A stretch of 64,000 bases of DNA from Plutella xylostella (lineage: Eukaryota > Arthropoda > Insecta > Lepidoptera > Plutellidae), in assembly GCF_932276165.1 (NCBI RefSeq), contig NC_064009.1, positions 6,820,001 to 6,884,000 of the forward strand. The letters are read 5' to 3'. This document shows positions 1 to 11,899 of this stretch, piece by piece. Under the pieces are notes generated by a model. That model saw only the letters and a program-made list of their open reading frames with translations, was not told where the DNA came from and made no database searches. Numbering within the stretch: the stretch's first letter is position 1; every line of letters begins with the position of its first letter. A program made the position numbers and the translations under genes.

Positions 1-300
1 CCATGAAAAATTTAGTTTTTCATAAAAGACTCAAGCGCTCTGAGTCGTTTTAGAGAAATACGTTTTCATTAAAAAAAGACAATTTGTATTTAGCAGAAAG
101 GACTCAACCCGTCTGAGTCGTTTTAGAGAAATACTTATTCATTGAAAAAAGACAATTTATATTTAGCAGAAAGGACTCAAACCGTCTTGAGTCGTTTTAG
201 CAAAATACTTATTAATTGAAAGAAGTCAATTTGTATTTAGCAGAAAGGACTCAAACTGTCTGAGTTGTTTCATAGAATATAAGTTTTTAATAAAACAGTT
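1..300. repeat. Short tandem array, about 73-bp period
   Basis: Four imperfect copies of a unit containing 'gagtcgtttta' (starts near 42, 115, 189 and 262), an AT-rich stretch, and 'gcagaaaggactcaa'. Period is about 73 bp. The same 'cctttctgcg' word recurs in inverted form at 3420-3480 and 3665-3685, so the array is probably related to a dispersed repeat. The array may continue left of the window. Confidence 0.75.
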
Positions 301-604
301 CAAATTCTATTTGGCAGAAAGGATTCAAACTGTTTTTGTTCCGTCTCTTGGCCACTATTCTGTCACCGCATTTTTCCACCTTCCGTCCCCCCACGTGCCA
401 AGTATCCTGCCACTCCCATTTCAGTTCGGCGACCCGCATACCGACGTTGAACACTTTCCTCTTTTGACGGATCACCACGTTAGGAATACGTCTAAGCGAA
501 ATACTTAACATGGCTCGCTCTATAGGTCTTTGTGGAACTCTGATTCGGTGCACAGTTTCGTTGGTCATCGTCCATGTATCGGCACCGTATGTTAGTGTGG
601 GCAA
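287..604 (-). pseudogene. RTE-type LINE reverse transcriptase, C-terminal fragment
   Basis: A 105-codon reading frame contains 'LTYGADTWTMTNETVHRI', then 'IERAMLSISLR', then 'AELKWEWQDTWH'. This order (YGAETW, ERAML, AELKW-WAGH) is typical of the C-terminal end of RTE/BovB-like endonuclease-reverse transcriptases that are abundant in Lepidoptera. The expected run after 'SISLR' is shortened and the tail is off-frame, so this is a decayed fragment, not an active gene. It abuts the 73-bp array, which may have expanded inside or beside the element. Confidence 0.7.
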
Positions 605-639
605 GTCACATTAGCAATAAACAATCCATAAGCAGCGTC

Positions 640-1572
640 GCTCGACTCTCAAACATCTATCAGATTCATACAAGTTACGCCTGATTTGATAAGCGAGCGA
701 CGATGCCTAAGGATTGTTAATGGCAAATTTTCGGTGGTGGTAACTCCAAAGGAATGTCACAAGGTGACTTGGTTCTCACACGACTGTCAGACCGGGGACC
801 AAATTGACCACATTTTGATATTCGAAAATGAAGACATTCACTTCTAGATGTTAGAAATACTTAAGAAGGGTTGCTAAAGTCAAGAGTGATCACCACTTAG
901 TCGTTGGAAAAATCTGATTGACGATAGCGGGAGCTCAGAAGCAGGCCACAAGATCTGCCAAAGATGTCGCTGTAAATAAGCTGCAGGACCCAGAAGTCAG
1001 AAGATAACTTAGTATCCAGATCCACAACAAATACCATCAACCTACTAAGTGTGGGCGACGTGCCTCAATCAAAGATAACTGCACTGGCATTAAAGACATG
1101 TTTTAAAAAAGTTGCGAAGAAATAATAAGGCACAAGGAACACTTAAAGAAAGAATGGATGTCTAAAGGAACATGGCATATGATCAACTCTCCAAGGAAGA
1201 CTTAACATCGAACTAGACTACCATTCTAAAGAAGCACGAGTTGCGTACAAGTATTTTCTTTGTGAACAAAATATCAAACGTAATTTAAAAAAGGACCAAC
1301 GCTGTTAGTCTGATTCTATATCCTGGAGAAAACAAACAGCGGCTGCCATGAAGGATCTATATATAGAAAGAATCAAATAAACTTTGCAACAAACCCCAGC
1401 ATATCTCCTTGTTACTATGGAAGACCGACTTGTAAGATGGTATGACCACATTGGCGAAGTTTTTAAAGATCTAAACCAGTCTGCATCTGAGGAGTTGGAT
1501 GCAGATTCAATAAACCAGGAGCATCTTGTATATCCAGATGTTGATGTATGTCAAGAAGGGTACACTACATAA
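640..1572 (+). pseudogene. Decayed LINE endonuclease and linker (CFDP2/RTE-like)
   Basis: Conceptual translation in shifting frames shows 'VTWFSHDCQTGDQIDHILI' near 761-820 and 'VKSDHHLVVGKI' near 878-913. These match the conserved 'QIDHI' and 'SDHHLV' motifs of the AP-type endonuclease in RTE-like LINEs (often annotated in animals as craniofacial development protein 2-like). Downstream pieces resemble the linker before the reverse transcriptase ('KEWMSKGTWHMI'; 'RLVRWYDHIGEVFKDLN', near 1384-1572). Stops and frameshifts are frequent. The orientation is opposite to the RT fragment at 287-604, so the two pieces come from different insertions or from an inversion. Confidence 0.65.
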
Positions 1573-2352
1573 TTCCGAATTACTTTTTTACGAATATGAA
1601 AATAACGATTTTTAAAATTTCGAATTTCATAGTTCCGAATAATTCACAATCCCGAATTTTAAGTTTCCGAATATCGAAAATCACGAATAGTTTATAAACG
1701 AAATTTCAAACAACACCTTTATTAAAATGACGAAAGTCAATTTTCCGAATATTATTATTTCGATGTTTCAAAAGTACGATTTTTTATTATATCGAATTGT
1801 TAAAATTACGAATCCCGAAGTTTTAATATTCCGAAAATACGAATTCCCGAATGTTTCTTAGATAACAAAAAATGGTTATATGAATAATGCAGCATAATGC
1901 GTATAAAAACAATATTTTTTAAGCTATATTATGTGAAACGCTCCGCTCCGCTTCGCTGCGCTCCGCTTTGTTTTTCGATATCTATGTGCACCTAACACGC
2001 TCCTCCTCGCTTTGCTCGTCGTCGCACCTATCTTTTGGTTTTGGTTCTAAAGCTTTAATGACGTTTATGTTTTTTTGTCAAAATCACGAATTATCATATT
2101 TCCGATCGGGATTTGACTTTTTCGTGATTATAATAAATCGGTATTTTATTTTTCGTATATTAAAGTAATCGTATTTTTTAACATTCGTATATTTAACAAT
2201 CGTAATAACAATATTCGTGATTATAATATTCGAAATTATAATTTTCGTGATTATTATAATTCGGTATTTAAAAAAATCGGTATTGCAATATTTCGTAAAT
2301 TACATATTCGGGGTTATCAAATTCGGAAAAATGTTTTTCGGAATATTTGGGT
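1570..2352. repeat. Word-palindrome A (foldback-like element with degenerate arms)
   Basis: The left arm (about 1570-1860) is a string of NCGAAT-type words, roughly 17-20 by eye, each separated by about 8-15 bases of variable AT-rich filler. The right arm (about 2085-2352) is filled with the reverse-complement words (ATTCG, TTCGTG, AATCGGTAT). The arms therefore pair word by word although the filler differs. A GC-rich core lies near the centre (1939-2035). Outer ends 'aattccgaatta' and 'ttcggaatat' are complementary in type. No coding potential was recognised. Foldback elements with internally repetitive arms are the nearest known class; class membership is inference. Confidence 0.6.
1939..2040. 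repeat. GC-rich core of word-palindrome A
   Basis: Begins 'cgctccgctccgcttcgctg' and continues through 'gtgcacctaacacgctcc' to 'gtcgtcgcacctat'. The same block, in the same order and orientation, recurs at 46726-46825 in word-palindrome B. Apart from about 15 bases in the middle and a few at the end, the two copies look almost identical, which suggests recent spread or constraint on the core. Confidence 0.75.
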
Positions 2353-2414
2353 GTTCCCATGTCAAGAAGCATAATCGTAATCATTATGATTATAATAAAA
2401 TCGATAGCAGCCGT

Positions 2415-2640
2415 TAAGCCTACTCAGAGACCTTCGGGCGGCTTGAAAACATCTGACAGTCGGGTTGCCCAATTACCCGTCAACTCTGTCAGCACAAGCT
2501 TGCTTGTGTTGGGGTCCACTAACCCACACTGGGACAGAGTAGTGGACTAGGCCTAATACCTTCCTTCATTGGAAGGAGAGGAGACCCATGCCCCGGCAGT
2601 GGAGATGTGACGGGTCGTGATGATGGTTAATGATTATGAG
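2415..2640 (+). mobile_element. LINE 3' tail fragment
   Basis: Contains 'ccactaacccacactggg', 'gtagtggactaggcctaa', 'aggagacccatgcccc' and 'ggcagtgg', ending in 'gtgatgatgg'. This order is the familiar 3' untranslated end of RTE-type LINEs in Lepidoptera, which normally finish in ATG repeats. It directly follows word-palindrome A. Confidence 0.6.
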
Positions 2641-2710
2641 ATTTATAATTATTCTGCATCTTGACATAAATTTTAATATCCAACCGCAAAGTAAAGTCGA
2701 AGTGATACGG

Positions 2711-2753
2711 ACCATACGATCGCTGAAATGCCACTTTTCAGCGATCGTATGGT
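2711..2753. repeat. Perfect 18-bp inverted repeat
   Basis: The arm 'accatacgatcgctgaaa' (2711-2728) and its exact reverse complement (2736-2753) are separated by 7 bases. It can form a strong hairpin. No neighbouring gene explains it; it could be a MITE end or a small cruciform. Confidence 0.7.
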
Positions 2754-2846
2754 AAGCACAGGGAACGACGGATATCCTACAAAGGCATTAAAAGGAGGAT
2801 AGTTGCAATATACCGAGGATGATGAAGTGAAGTTAGAGTAAAAGAG

Positions 2847-3232
2847 AATTTTATTTATGTCCAACTTTATCCTTTGAGGTTTGCTTATATTCATATTGCT
2901 TTATCCTGAAAATTATGGGATAAACACGGGTCGTAGACACTTACTAAAAAAGTGGGCTTCCATTTCGTAAAAAAATATATCAAAATCGGTTAAGTTGATC
3001 CAGAGTTTTGCTCTTGGGAACACATTTCCGGTTAGAATTTTATTCATGCCCAACTTTTTTCTATGAGGTTTGCTTTCCGTCAAAATGCCTTATCCTGAAA
3101 ATTATGGGATACAAACGGGTCGTAGATACTCACTAAAAACGTAGGCTTCTATTTTGTAAAAAAAATATCGAAATCGGTTAAGTTGATCCAGAGTTTTGCG
3201 CTTGGGAATACAGTTCCGGTTAGATTTTTATA
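2847..3232. repeat. Tandem duplication of a unit of about 189 bp
   Basis: Two diverged direct copies. 'ttatcctgaa' occurs at 2901 and 3090; both are followed by 'cgggtcgtaga', 'atcggttaagttgatccaga' and 'gttttgc.cttgggaa'. It is likely part of a dispersed repeat that duplicated locally. Confidence 0.75.
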
Positions 3233-3414
3233 TAGATGTGAAATGTTGATTCCGATTACATTTCAATATAAATTATTTAATAATAGGTTTACTTTTGATA
3301 TATAATTTTTATTTTGTGTAAAAAAGTAATGTCTTGTGTCTACAATATAGGTAAATATTTTACTTTAAAAACCATATTGTTATTTAAATAAATATTTTAT
3401 AAAAATAAATATTT

Positions 3415-5270
3415 GGTTGGATCCTTTCTGCGAAACGTTGAATTTACCTGCTTGCATAGAAAAAGCAATTTAGGAGAAAGGATCCAAGTGCATATTTTCA
3501 TTAATAACTCAATAAATATTCGTTATAGCTACACCATGATTTGCAATAGTAAAATAACAATAAATATGCATAATTTAAGATAATTTCCACATATAACATG
3601 CTTTTCATTGCTGAAGAATACCGATTAGAACTTAAAACGTCTATATCTCAGAACTAGGTTTGTGTGGGTTGAGTCCTTTCTGCGTAACTACGTCCATATG
3701 CAAGTGCAATATGTATCAGTTATTATAGAAATAGTTAGATATGTTTACAGCTTAATCTATATAGATCCTGATTAATTGAAATAAAAAATTTGATCTAATA
3801 CGGCGTTCTTTTTGCTATAATAAATAAAATAGTAATTTTCAATGTTGTGTCGTTGCTTACATATGGTCAGCGACCGTCTGTTTCCATGGGAGGTAACAAC
3901 GTTGCAACGAATATGAAATAAAATCGTTCCAAATCTGATTGGCATTAGGAATAGAATAGAAATATGTACATTTATCCGACACTATGATATGATGTACAAA
4001 CATTACCAATGTACAAACAATACATCTGGTCACAGAGTAAAAAAATGTCATCGCTCCCTTCACCACCACTCTCGTCCCAACACTAGCCGCGTCCGCTCTG
4101 CTCTGTGAACGCTCTGAAAGCGATCACCGGGTGTCTATACCCGAGTGCGCTAATAAATAATTTAAATAAATTGACGGACGAGATTTACTCATTGGCTGTT
4201 TCCGCCTCTCAATTACTCTTTATTTATCACTTGCCACTGTTGTGCCGACGGCTATCCGTTTGATTTGTCCTTAAGTTCTCATCGCTGTTATTCTATTGTT
4301 ATTATCTTGTGTAGTTCTAAGGTCGCTGCGTCCACGTGTCCGAGATGTGATGGTTGTAAGATATGTATTGAGATGATTTTAGATAGTTTAATTGATGCAA
4401 AGCTATAGTTGGTATTATGATTCTTACATTTCTTACCTTACCTTCCACTTAAATAATTTCAAATACATAACTACTAGAGAGGGCTGAGCTGTATATATTT
4501 AAGAAACAAATATACAAATACAATTTATGATTATGTTTATGAGGCAATAACCACCGAAAACTGTTTCACGAAAAGATATTCATTTCAATTTGTACTTCCC
4601 CTTTTAACGCAGGATATTATTAATTTAATCATTGTGCTTTTACTAAAGATAAATGGCTCAATAGATGTTCGTTTGTTAAATTGACTTTTCCGGTCAGGAT
4701 TTGTCTGTGAAGTGTTAATTTCATTTAGCTGTTGACCAGTCGTTTTCACCTCTATATAAATTTTCTTACCGTTTTGAAAGAAGTAGCATTAATCCAAGAA
4801 ATACAATGTTACTGCTACTTCTTTCAAATTCATTTTAAATAGATTTTTGAATATTCGACTACTTTACAATAATCATTTATCGACAACCGAGCACTTGGCT
4901 CGCTTGTTACAGATAGCTCCCGCGTTTCATTGAAATGCGTAAAGACAAATCCCTATAGTTGTTTTTCAATAACATTGTGGAATGGGCCAGCAGTGACAGT
5001 GCGTGGAGACAAAGTGGAGAGATGAATTGGCATTGCCGCCTCTCAGTTGTCATTCTGTCGCGAACACGCACCGCTATTGCTTAACAACCTCAACACTTGC
5101 GGAACCCTGATTCGAAGTCCTTTATCAAATAGTTAAAGTTAGTTGGTCGGTTTTGGTGATTTTTATAGTTCTTCGCAAACAGAACTGTTTACGTATCCAC
5201 CTAATCTCTTAAGGAAATCGACATTCATTAGGTTGGTACATCTACATGTTTTGTGGCAAAATAAATGTGA
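3415..5270. other. AT-rich non-coding stretch with small inverted repeats
   Basis: No gene recognised. An inverted pair of 'ggatcctttctgcg'-type words lies at about 3418-3490, related to the array at the window start. A 16-bp inverted repeat 'tttgaaagaagtagca' lies at 4773-4788 with its complement at 4813-4828. Neither has a visible product. Confidence 0.5.
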
Positions 5271-5309
5271 TTTTTGCTATGTACTCTTGCCATAGTCAAA
5301 ATCACAATA

Positions 5310-5606
5310 ATGGAGCCAACAATCGTCTTTGAAACCGCAAACAAAATGTCTTCAGCATCTGAATCAAGCTCCGCTGTTTACGAGTTGGACGACAACAATT
5401 CGGCACCAATTTGCCGACACCTCGTTCACAGTTTACGGCGGCCAATCAGGGCGCGGAATTATGCACGACGTTTCCGAACTTTAACCAATGCAGATGATGG
5501 CGTCTACAAAATTGTATACCCGAAAGGGAATTTGGTCTTACGCTTCATTTTGTTGATGGTCAATCTATCCAATGTTGCTTTGGTCTTTTGTGCTTTCCGC
5601 GTCATC
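5310..5606 (+). CDS. Doubtful coding exon, unknown membrane protein
   Basis: An open frame of 142 codons runs 5274-5702. A later ATG at 5310 gives 'MEPTIVFETANKMSSASESS', then an Arg-rich stretch ('HLVHSLRRPIRARNYARR'), then a hydrophobic segment ('RFILLMVNLSNVALVFCAF') that could span a membrane. A splice donor GTAAGA at 5607 would end the exon in phase 0 after 99 codons. No family is recognised and no second exon was found. It could be the 5' exon of a gene whose next exon lies far downstream, a retroelement relic or a chance frame. Confidence 0.3.
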
Positions 5607-5702
5607 GTAAGAAATGGAAGTCCAAAATTAGCATCCATATTTCGTACTCTTCATTTTATATGCTGTTTTGATAATTATCATCCACTAATCGTATACTTCT
5701 AG

Positions 5703-8700
5703 AAATTCGGCCTCTGTCATCCGAGGATTCTGTCCTAGGTCTTTTAGTTCTCATATGCTCATATCTGTAAAGATCTTCGGGTAAGTGTGTGACGAACTTC
5801 ATCTTGGATGACGATCAAGAGATTCGAGAGTGCGGGCGAACATTTCCAAAAGAACAACACAACAATGTCATAAAAATGGAGATGCCATTTTTAGCAGATT
5901 CTTGCACTGCATGTAATTAATATAAAATGGCGTTTGAGTTTGTGGGTTTCTTTTATGTTTGGCTGAACATCTTTGACTCTCTCATTAATGATGTACATAC
6001 ATTTCAATTAATGAAGTCCTTTAATCGCTGTCTCACATCAGGTTGGTATTTGTTAAGTATCGATCATACACCTGTGCCCAGCGGGAGAGCTGGACCAAAC
6101 AGCTTTTTAGTTTTATGAAGTCACATTTTTGGGAATTCACCGCAAGTGGAACCTCACTTGTTATGTTAATTTCCTCATAAAATGTATCAGGGACGTTAAC
6201 ATGATTGTAAGACGCGACGTTAATTGCTGCGACCTGTTTAATCGTGTGAATTTATAATGATACTTAATTATACTTTATACGTCGAGCAAAGATTTTAATG
6301 TGAGCCTCCTCTCCTCCAATATTATAATGAAAAGTTTTTCTCGGTAAACCAAATTACCAATTGGTGCCAGTGCTGCATAATGTTAACGTTAACTTGCAAA
6401 CGTAACCTTCAAACTCTTCCAAGTATTTTAAGATATCGGTGTATAACTGCGAACAGTAGAATCTTCGTTGCCTGTAAGTTGCCAGTATGCAAGAGGACGC
6501 GTCCTCTTGAGCGCGCTATTGAGCATACAGAGCCCGCTACACTACCGATGAAAGATTTACCTGACAATGGAAGCGCTAGCAATAATAACCCTAAAACGCG
6601 ATATTATTATTGCAAAGTGACCGGTGGCCGGTAACGAAGAGCTGATGCGCGATAGTGTAGGCGCAGCGCGAAGACTCGCGCCGACGACCAATTGTGCGTT
6701 TAGATAGCGCATACAAACGTCGCTCGCCGCCGCCGCCCCGCTCCGCTCATCTGCATTCAATTCCATTGTTGTCCGTTATTATTGGATACGTTTAATCGCT
6801 AATTTATGTGCCGCGGCCGAACACTAGTGTCACTCGCGATCTAATCTCGCAGGGTTAGGGAAATAGCCCGGATTTTGCCCATACACGGCGCTGGATGGTC
6901 GGCGCTCATTAAATCGGTTTTCGATATTCCGTTGTTGTTGCGCGCTGTTCCGATTTGTAGTCCGGCCGGCCGTGCTTGCAGGATGTGAATAGGGAATCAG
7001 GTGGCAGCCAGCTTTTGAAAGCTGCTGTACCGGGTAATGGCCTGCACGTTATTGCATGTCTGCAGTAAATAATAGATACCAGTGTGAACGACTGTGCTCA
7101 ATCTAACCAGAACTGTGATATCACACCAGGTCTCCTAAGAAGGTTACTAAATTCCATTTATGGAGAATCGAGAGGTCCTAAATCTGTGCGACTAAAAACA
7201 GTCGATCCTGGACGTGATTGTAATTATTTGTAACAAAAAAGCGACAGGATCATAATGGGGACTGAAAAGCGGGCGCGCGGGCGCTCAGCCGCCGTAAAAA
7301 GCGCAAAGAATACACCTCGATATGATCGCACAAAGGCGCTCCTGAATCCTACCTCAATGCTAATTTCCACTATCGCGCTCGCCCTCATTCATTTCCAATC
7401 GGAGCCTGCCGCCGCCGCCGTTCGCTTCTATTTTTTTAAAAGTGCCATTAAAGAATCGAATATGGCGGACGTTTTTTTTGTTTGTCCGATGTGTGCGACG
7501 CGATTTATTTATATGGCGGGTTTTTTAAAGCGGCATTCCCGCCCGCTGTATACCTGTGTCTACCCGCAATTGGCATTTCGGGCTAAGTGCGAGCTATACA
7601 AAGTCGACGGTCTTAACGGTTGTTTTTAACGCTCTGACCCTTCTCGCGCAAGAAATCGTGGATACAAATAAATTATTAATCGTTTGTCCTGTCTTTTATA
7701 AATTAAAATGTGTCCTTTTTTTGGTCGAGCGCCCCTGCACGATTATTTTTTGGTCCCTTCGTGTTTCGTTGTCTGTCCTCGAATTTATTAAGCTTAAGCC
7801 AGAGGTGAGCAATTAAATCTGTGACAGAAATGAATACGGGGACAGCCGCAGGCGGCGGCGGCGGGCAACGACCGGTTATTAATTTGCACCGCGTATGCTT
7901 TATTAATCTACGTCTTATAAATAAAGACTTCACATTCATGGTAATACCGCAAGCTTTAAAAAAGTATCAGATTTCTTTAAAATTATATTGTAATCGCCGC
8001 CTGCAACGCGCGAATTCGCGTAATTTACAAAAGCTCCGGACACCGTCGAATGACGGATGTAGTGGAGTGCGGGGCAGCGCGGCGGCGGCGGCGGCGCCGG
8101 AAATACATGAAAATTATCTAATTACGTGTGTGTGGGGAGAAAAATCGCTAGTTTACTTTCGTAGCCGCGCGGAAAATTACCGACATAAATCACGGCGAGG
8201 GTGCGGGGGGAGGGGGGGGGACGGCGCTGATTTTCCATTCGGCGCTATCTCTTACTTTGGTATTATTTTGATTTATTTCGCCGCGTAATGAAAGCGTACG
8301 TCGCGGGTTGACGTACCAGAAACCTAATGCTGTATTCATTTCGCGAAATTGCTTCACTTGTTTCCTGGGTTCGGTCATTATTTATGAAAATTGCGCTGTT
8401 CGCAATTATAGTTTCCGCTTTGTGAAAAATCGTGTATTCGTTAAAATTTTGCTTTCTTTATATTCATAAATAACATGTACCTACGTAGGTACCTCATGTT
8501 ACAGATGTAAAGTGATGTAGTGGTGTAGTCAGGTGTGATATGGGCGGATGCTGCGGTGAGCGTGATAGGGCGTTAGGGCGCGTCCACACTCTCGTTAACA
8601 TGGAAAGTGCCACATTCCGCAACACCGCACATTAGGCTGCGGCCACACTGCGCTAACCAGCCTCTGCACAATTATGTACCTAGCTTTATTTTTATCACCG

Positions 8701-11620
8701 TATCATGGAAGGTATAGCATTATATGCCGACACTTAACTTGACTCATTGAGATCCTATTATAATAATCTAAGATGGTCGTTGAAATATTGAGGACATTTT
8801 ATGTGAGCTTTTTTCGTCCTTTGTCCTAGACTGAATTATATCGTTTATCTTTGTCCTCTTATTATTAATGAGCAACGGACACAGCTATTGTTTCAAATAT
8901 ATGTTTTTGTCAAAGATGATCTACAAGAATTTGCAGGGTTTATTATGTTGATCATATTTCACGAGGGTTGAATGATATACCTGGTGCTCTTTATCAAATT
9001 CCCATATTTATTTGTAATCAATCAATTTAATCGCACTGCAGCAATTTTAGAATTCCTGGATGAATAGCATATAGGTATGTTAATCCAGGATGTCAGCAGT
9101 CCTGCCTACCAAAATTCATCAAAATTGTTTCACCCAAATTAAAATGCAACATTCATTTGGTGTCAACATTTTGTAAGTGGATCATTTTCATTGTTCGTGA
9201 GTGTATTTCGTTAATAATAGGTATTAGTAGGATTAGGACAACCTTTCAAAGGCAGTACAGAACCTAACAGCATCGGTCTGAAAGATGGCAATACCAGTAC
9301 AGTACCTCCTCTACACAGTGGCGGCGGTCGGCGTGGCGACAGAGGCCATGCACCGCAACCCATCGCCATAGACTCGTCGAGTTGATCATGTGTGATGGGG
9401 TAAAAACAACTGGCTGCTTAAAAAAACTTATATTTTTATCATAAACACGAGATTTTTATTCCAATGCTGAAGAGATGCTCCCAACATCCTGTAGGGTTAA
9501 AAATATTAGGATTTGATTTACAGCCTCAAGGTTTAAAGATGTTTCTTGGTGTGGTAAAGAGATGTGCCCTACCTTCCTAATCTTATTTTATTAATTGAAA
9601 GAACTTGAATGATTGCTGGACTGCATAGTGCATATAGAATTACAGGTGACTATAAAATTATAACAGTCAGTTTAATATATTTGTTCTGCCTTAATACGTA
9701 TAGTTTAGTTACTATATCCAGTAAAATAGCCGTCTAAGTTTTTTCAATTCGTAAATTACCCTAAGAAGGTAGGGCATCTCGTATGTAGGGTTTCACTTCA
9801 CCAATATCCTGTTAGCGGTTCCTAAACTAGATGAATATGTAATGTTTTAACTGCAAAATTACTTCGGTTATGTATGCAGTATACCTACAGCTATTTTCTG
9901 CAATTACGAACTTTCGACCATTGCATTGATTTCCTGATATTTGAATATGTAATTTCTGAAAGCAATTACCAACATATTACTACTCATTTATTTGTAGCAT
10001 ATTGCATTCATATTATTCATATTTCTCATTATGTGGAACTTGGAGATATATTTAGATCTCAAATGCCTTGACCTTTTAAATTCCTTTCAGTAATCTGTTA
10101 CTCATACGCAAAACATTCCCTCCTATAACTCAGCCAGGCACCTCCACACACTCGCACTAATTGTAATAAAACATTAAATATTTACACTCGGAATCCGATC
10201 ATAAAACTCGGCCGCGAATTTGTTCCGCCATAAACTTAATCCTCAGCGGAGGCACCTTAAAAATTTCTTAATTAACCGTTTTTTATCTTCCAACAAATTC
10301 GGTTAACACTAACAAAGAGTTCTTTCAAATAAAAATAAAGCCGTGATTCGTGACGAATCACAATGGTGTTTTGCCTCCTGCAGTCGTAACCCCTTTTTAT
10401 GAGCTCTCCGGCTAATCACAGATGGACTGAGCTTTTTAATTAAAGATAGTAACATAACTGCACGTAGTATAGCGAGCGGCCAGGGCTGGCAGTGGCGAAG
10501 ACACATTTCATAATCCACAACTCTTCAATTATTATATGTTGCAATTTTGTATTCATTAGGTATGTTTAATATTAAACTGATGTCGTACGTAGAAATTGAA
10601 AGGAGTACTTCAAATAAATACATAACCTGTGAGTTTTTCACATTTCAATATCTCAACAGTATCGATAACCCTAAACATATCAATAATTAGATGGCCGCTC
10701 ATTCGAGCTTCTTGAATAGAGCGACAATGACGTCGGTAGCCGCTTCGACGGCAGTATTCAATTAAAAACACAATGTGCCAAGTGCTGGCCGCTTACAACC
10801 CGGCGGCTCTATAGAAAGAAAAATATTACCAACTGTAAGCCGGCCGGCCGTGCAACCTTCATGTATCATTAGGAAGGGTTAAAACGATTTATAGCGCTTT
10901 GATTGCGAATGTCTTTAGACGTGTATTGTGACAAGTCTTTTCGCGGCTCATTTATTGTTATTTTTTGCTCGTGAGTTTTGCGTCGCTTCTTCCGTTTTCC
11001 ATGATATATTTTCGGGGAAAATTATTTATGTAACTCCTCATCTTTCCAGATTCTTACATCTCCACGCTAATCATAACATACGATCACTTCATTGTGCTTG
11101 AAAGATTCGTGCTGTATCAAGCAGTTCCATCATTCGTCCTTTATCCTTATCTTATTTTATGTCTCGTTTAATTTTTCTTTAACAAACATTCAACGCTCTC
11201 AGTACGTCATCCGACATAAACATTATGTGCCAACCTTCTCATCTCAGTCCGTTAAAACCAAAAAAGATACATTAAGAGCATCTTAATAGTCGAGTTGATT
11301 ACCATCTAGCTTGAGTGGCGGACGATTATTTTAGTGATGGCCGTCTCAAACCCGATTCGAGAGAGAAATAAAATGCGTGCGCGCACGCGTCGCCACCGGG
11401 TTACGCTGTCGTTAAGAAATTACCGGCGCGGGCGCGGCGACGCCGATTTTATCGATGGAATTTATCGGCGAGTCGCGCGTGCCCCGCGATGACGGAGAGG
11501 TTAGACACTGCCGATGCCAACGCTATCGCATTTACATAAATCTTCACTCCAATGAGGGAAACTGAAGCGGCAACCGTACGCCGCGGCTTCTACCTTTCAA
11601 TGTTTGTCTATTATTTCCGC
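5703..11620. other. Gene-poor region with GC-rich CpG blocks
   Basis: No coding exon could be supported. AT-rich DNA is broken by GC-rich, CpG-dense blocks near 6640-6990, 7250-7640, 8060-8300 and 11340-11500. GGCCGGCC occurs near 6961 and 10849. Runs of GCC or GGC create long open frames (for example around 7255-7629 and 7821-8288) that look like composition artefacts. A regulatory role is inference. Confidence 0.45.
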
Positions 11621-11639
11621 TCCATGATTCAGGCGCAAG

Positions 11640-11795
11640 AGAGGAAGACCAAGAAAGACGTGGCTTGATTGCGTGAAAGAAAATATGAGAGAGTGTGGAG
11701 TGAATGAGGATATGACAGAGGATAGGGTAAGATGGCGTGACATGACCAACAAAGCCGACCCTAAATAAGGATAAGGCAAGGAAGAAGAAGAAGAA
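11640..11795 (+). pseudogene. LINE ORF C-terminal fragment with A-rich tail
   Basis: Translation gives 'RGRPRKTWLDCVKENMRECG' followed by 'VNEDMTEDRVRWRDMTNKAD' and 'PK' before a TAA at about 11765. This 'GRPR+.WLD...DM' module is the conserved C-terminal end of many lepidopteran LINE endonuclease-reverse transcriptases. The sequence then runs into an (AAG)n tail, as expected for a 5'-truncated insertion. Confidence 0.75.
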
Positions 11796-11899
11796 GAAGA
11801 TTCCGTCTGTCCCATTTTGTAGTCGTAATCGAATCGATATCAAAACAGCTTCCATTTTGTGATTGAAAGCATTGGTCACGTCATGGCGGCGGCGAGGTG

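Noticed and set aside
1..300. CRISPR-like array
   Set aside because: Eukaryotic context; units are degenerate throughout with no distinction between repeat and spacer.
7255..8288. Frames of 124 and 155 codons
   Set aside because: Driven by GCC/GGC runs; no motif and several overlapping frames of similar length.
8575..8660. Possible MITE ('ggcgcgtccacactctcg' and 'gctgcggccacactgcgc')
   Set aside because: Only loosely similar direct phrases; inverted ends and a target duplication could not be established.
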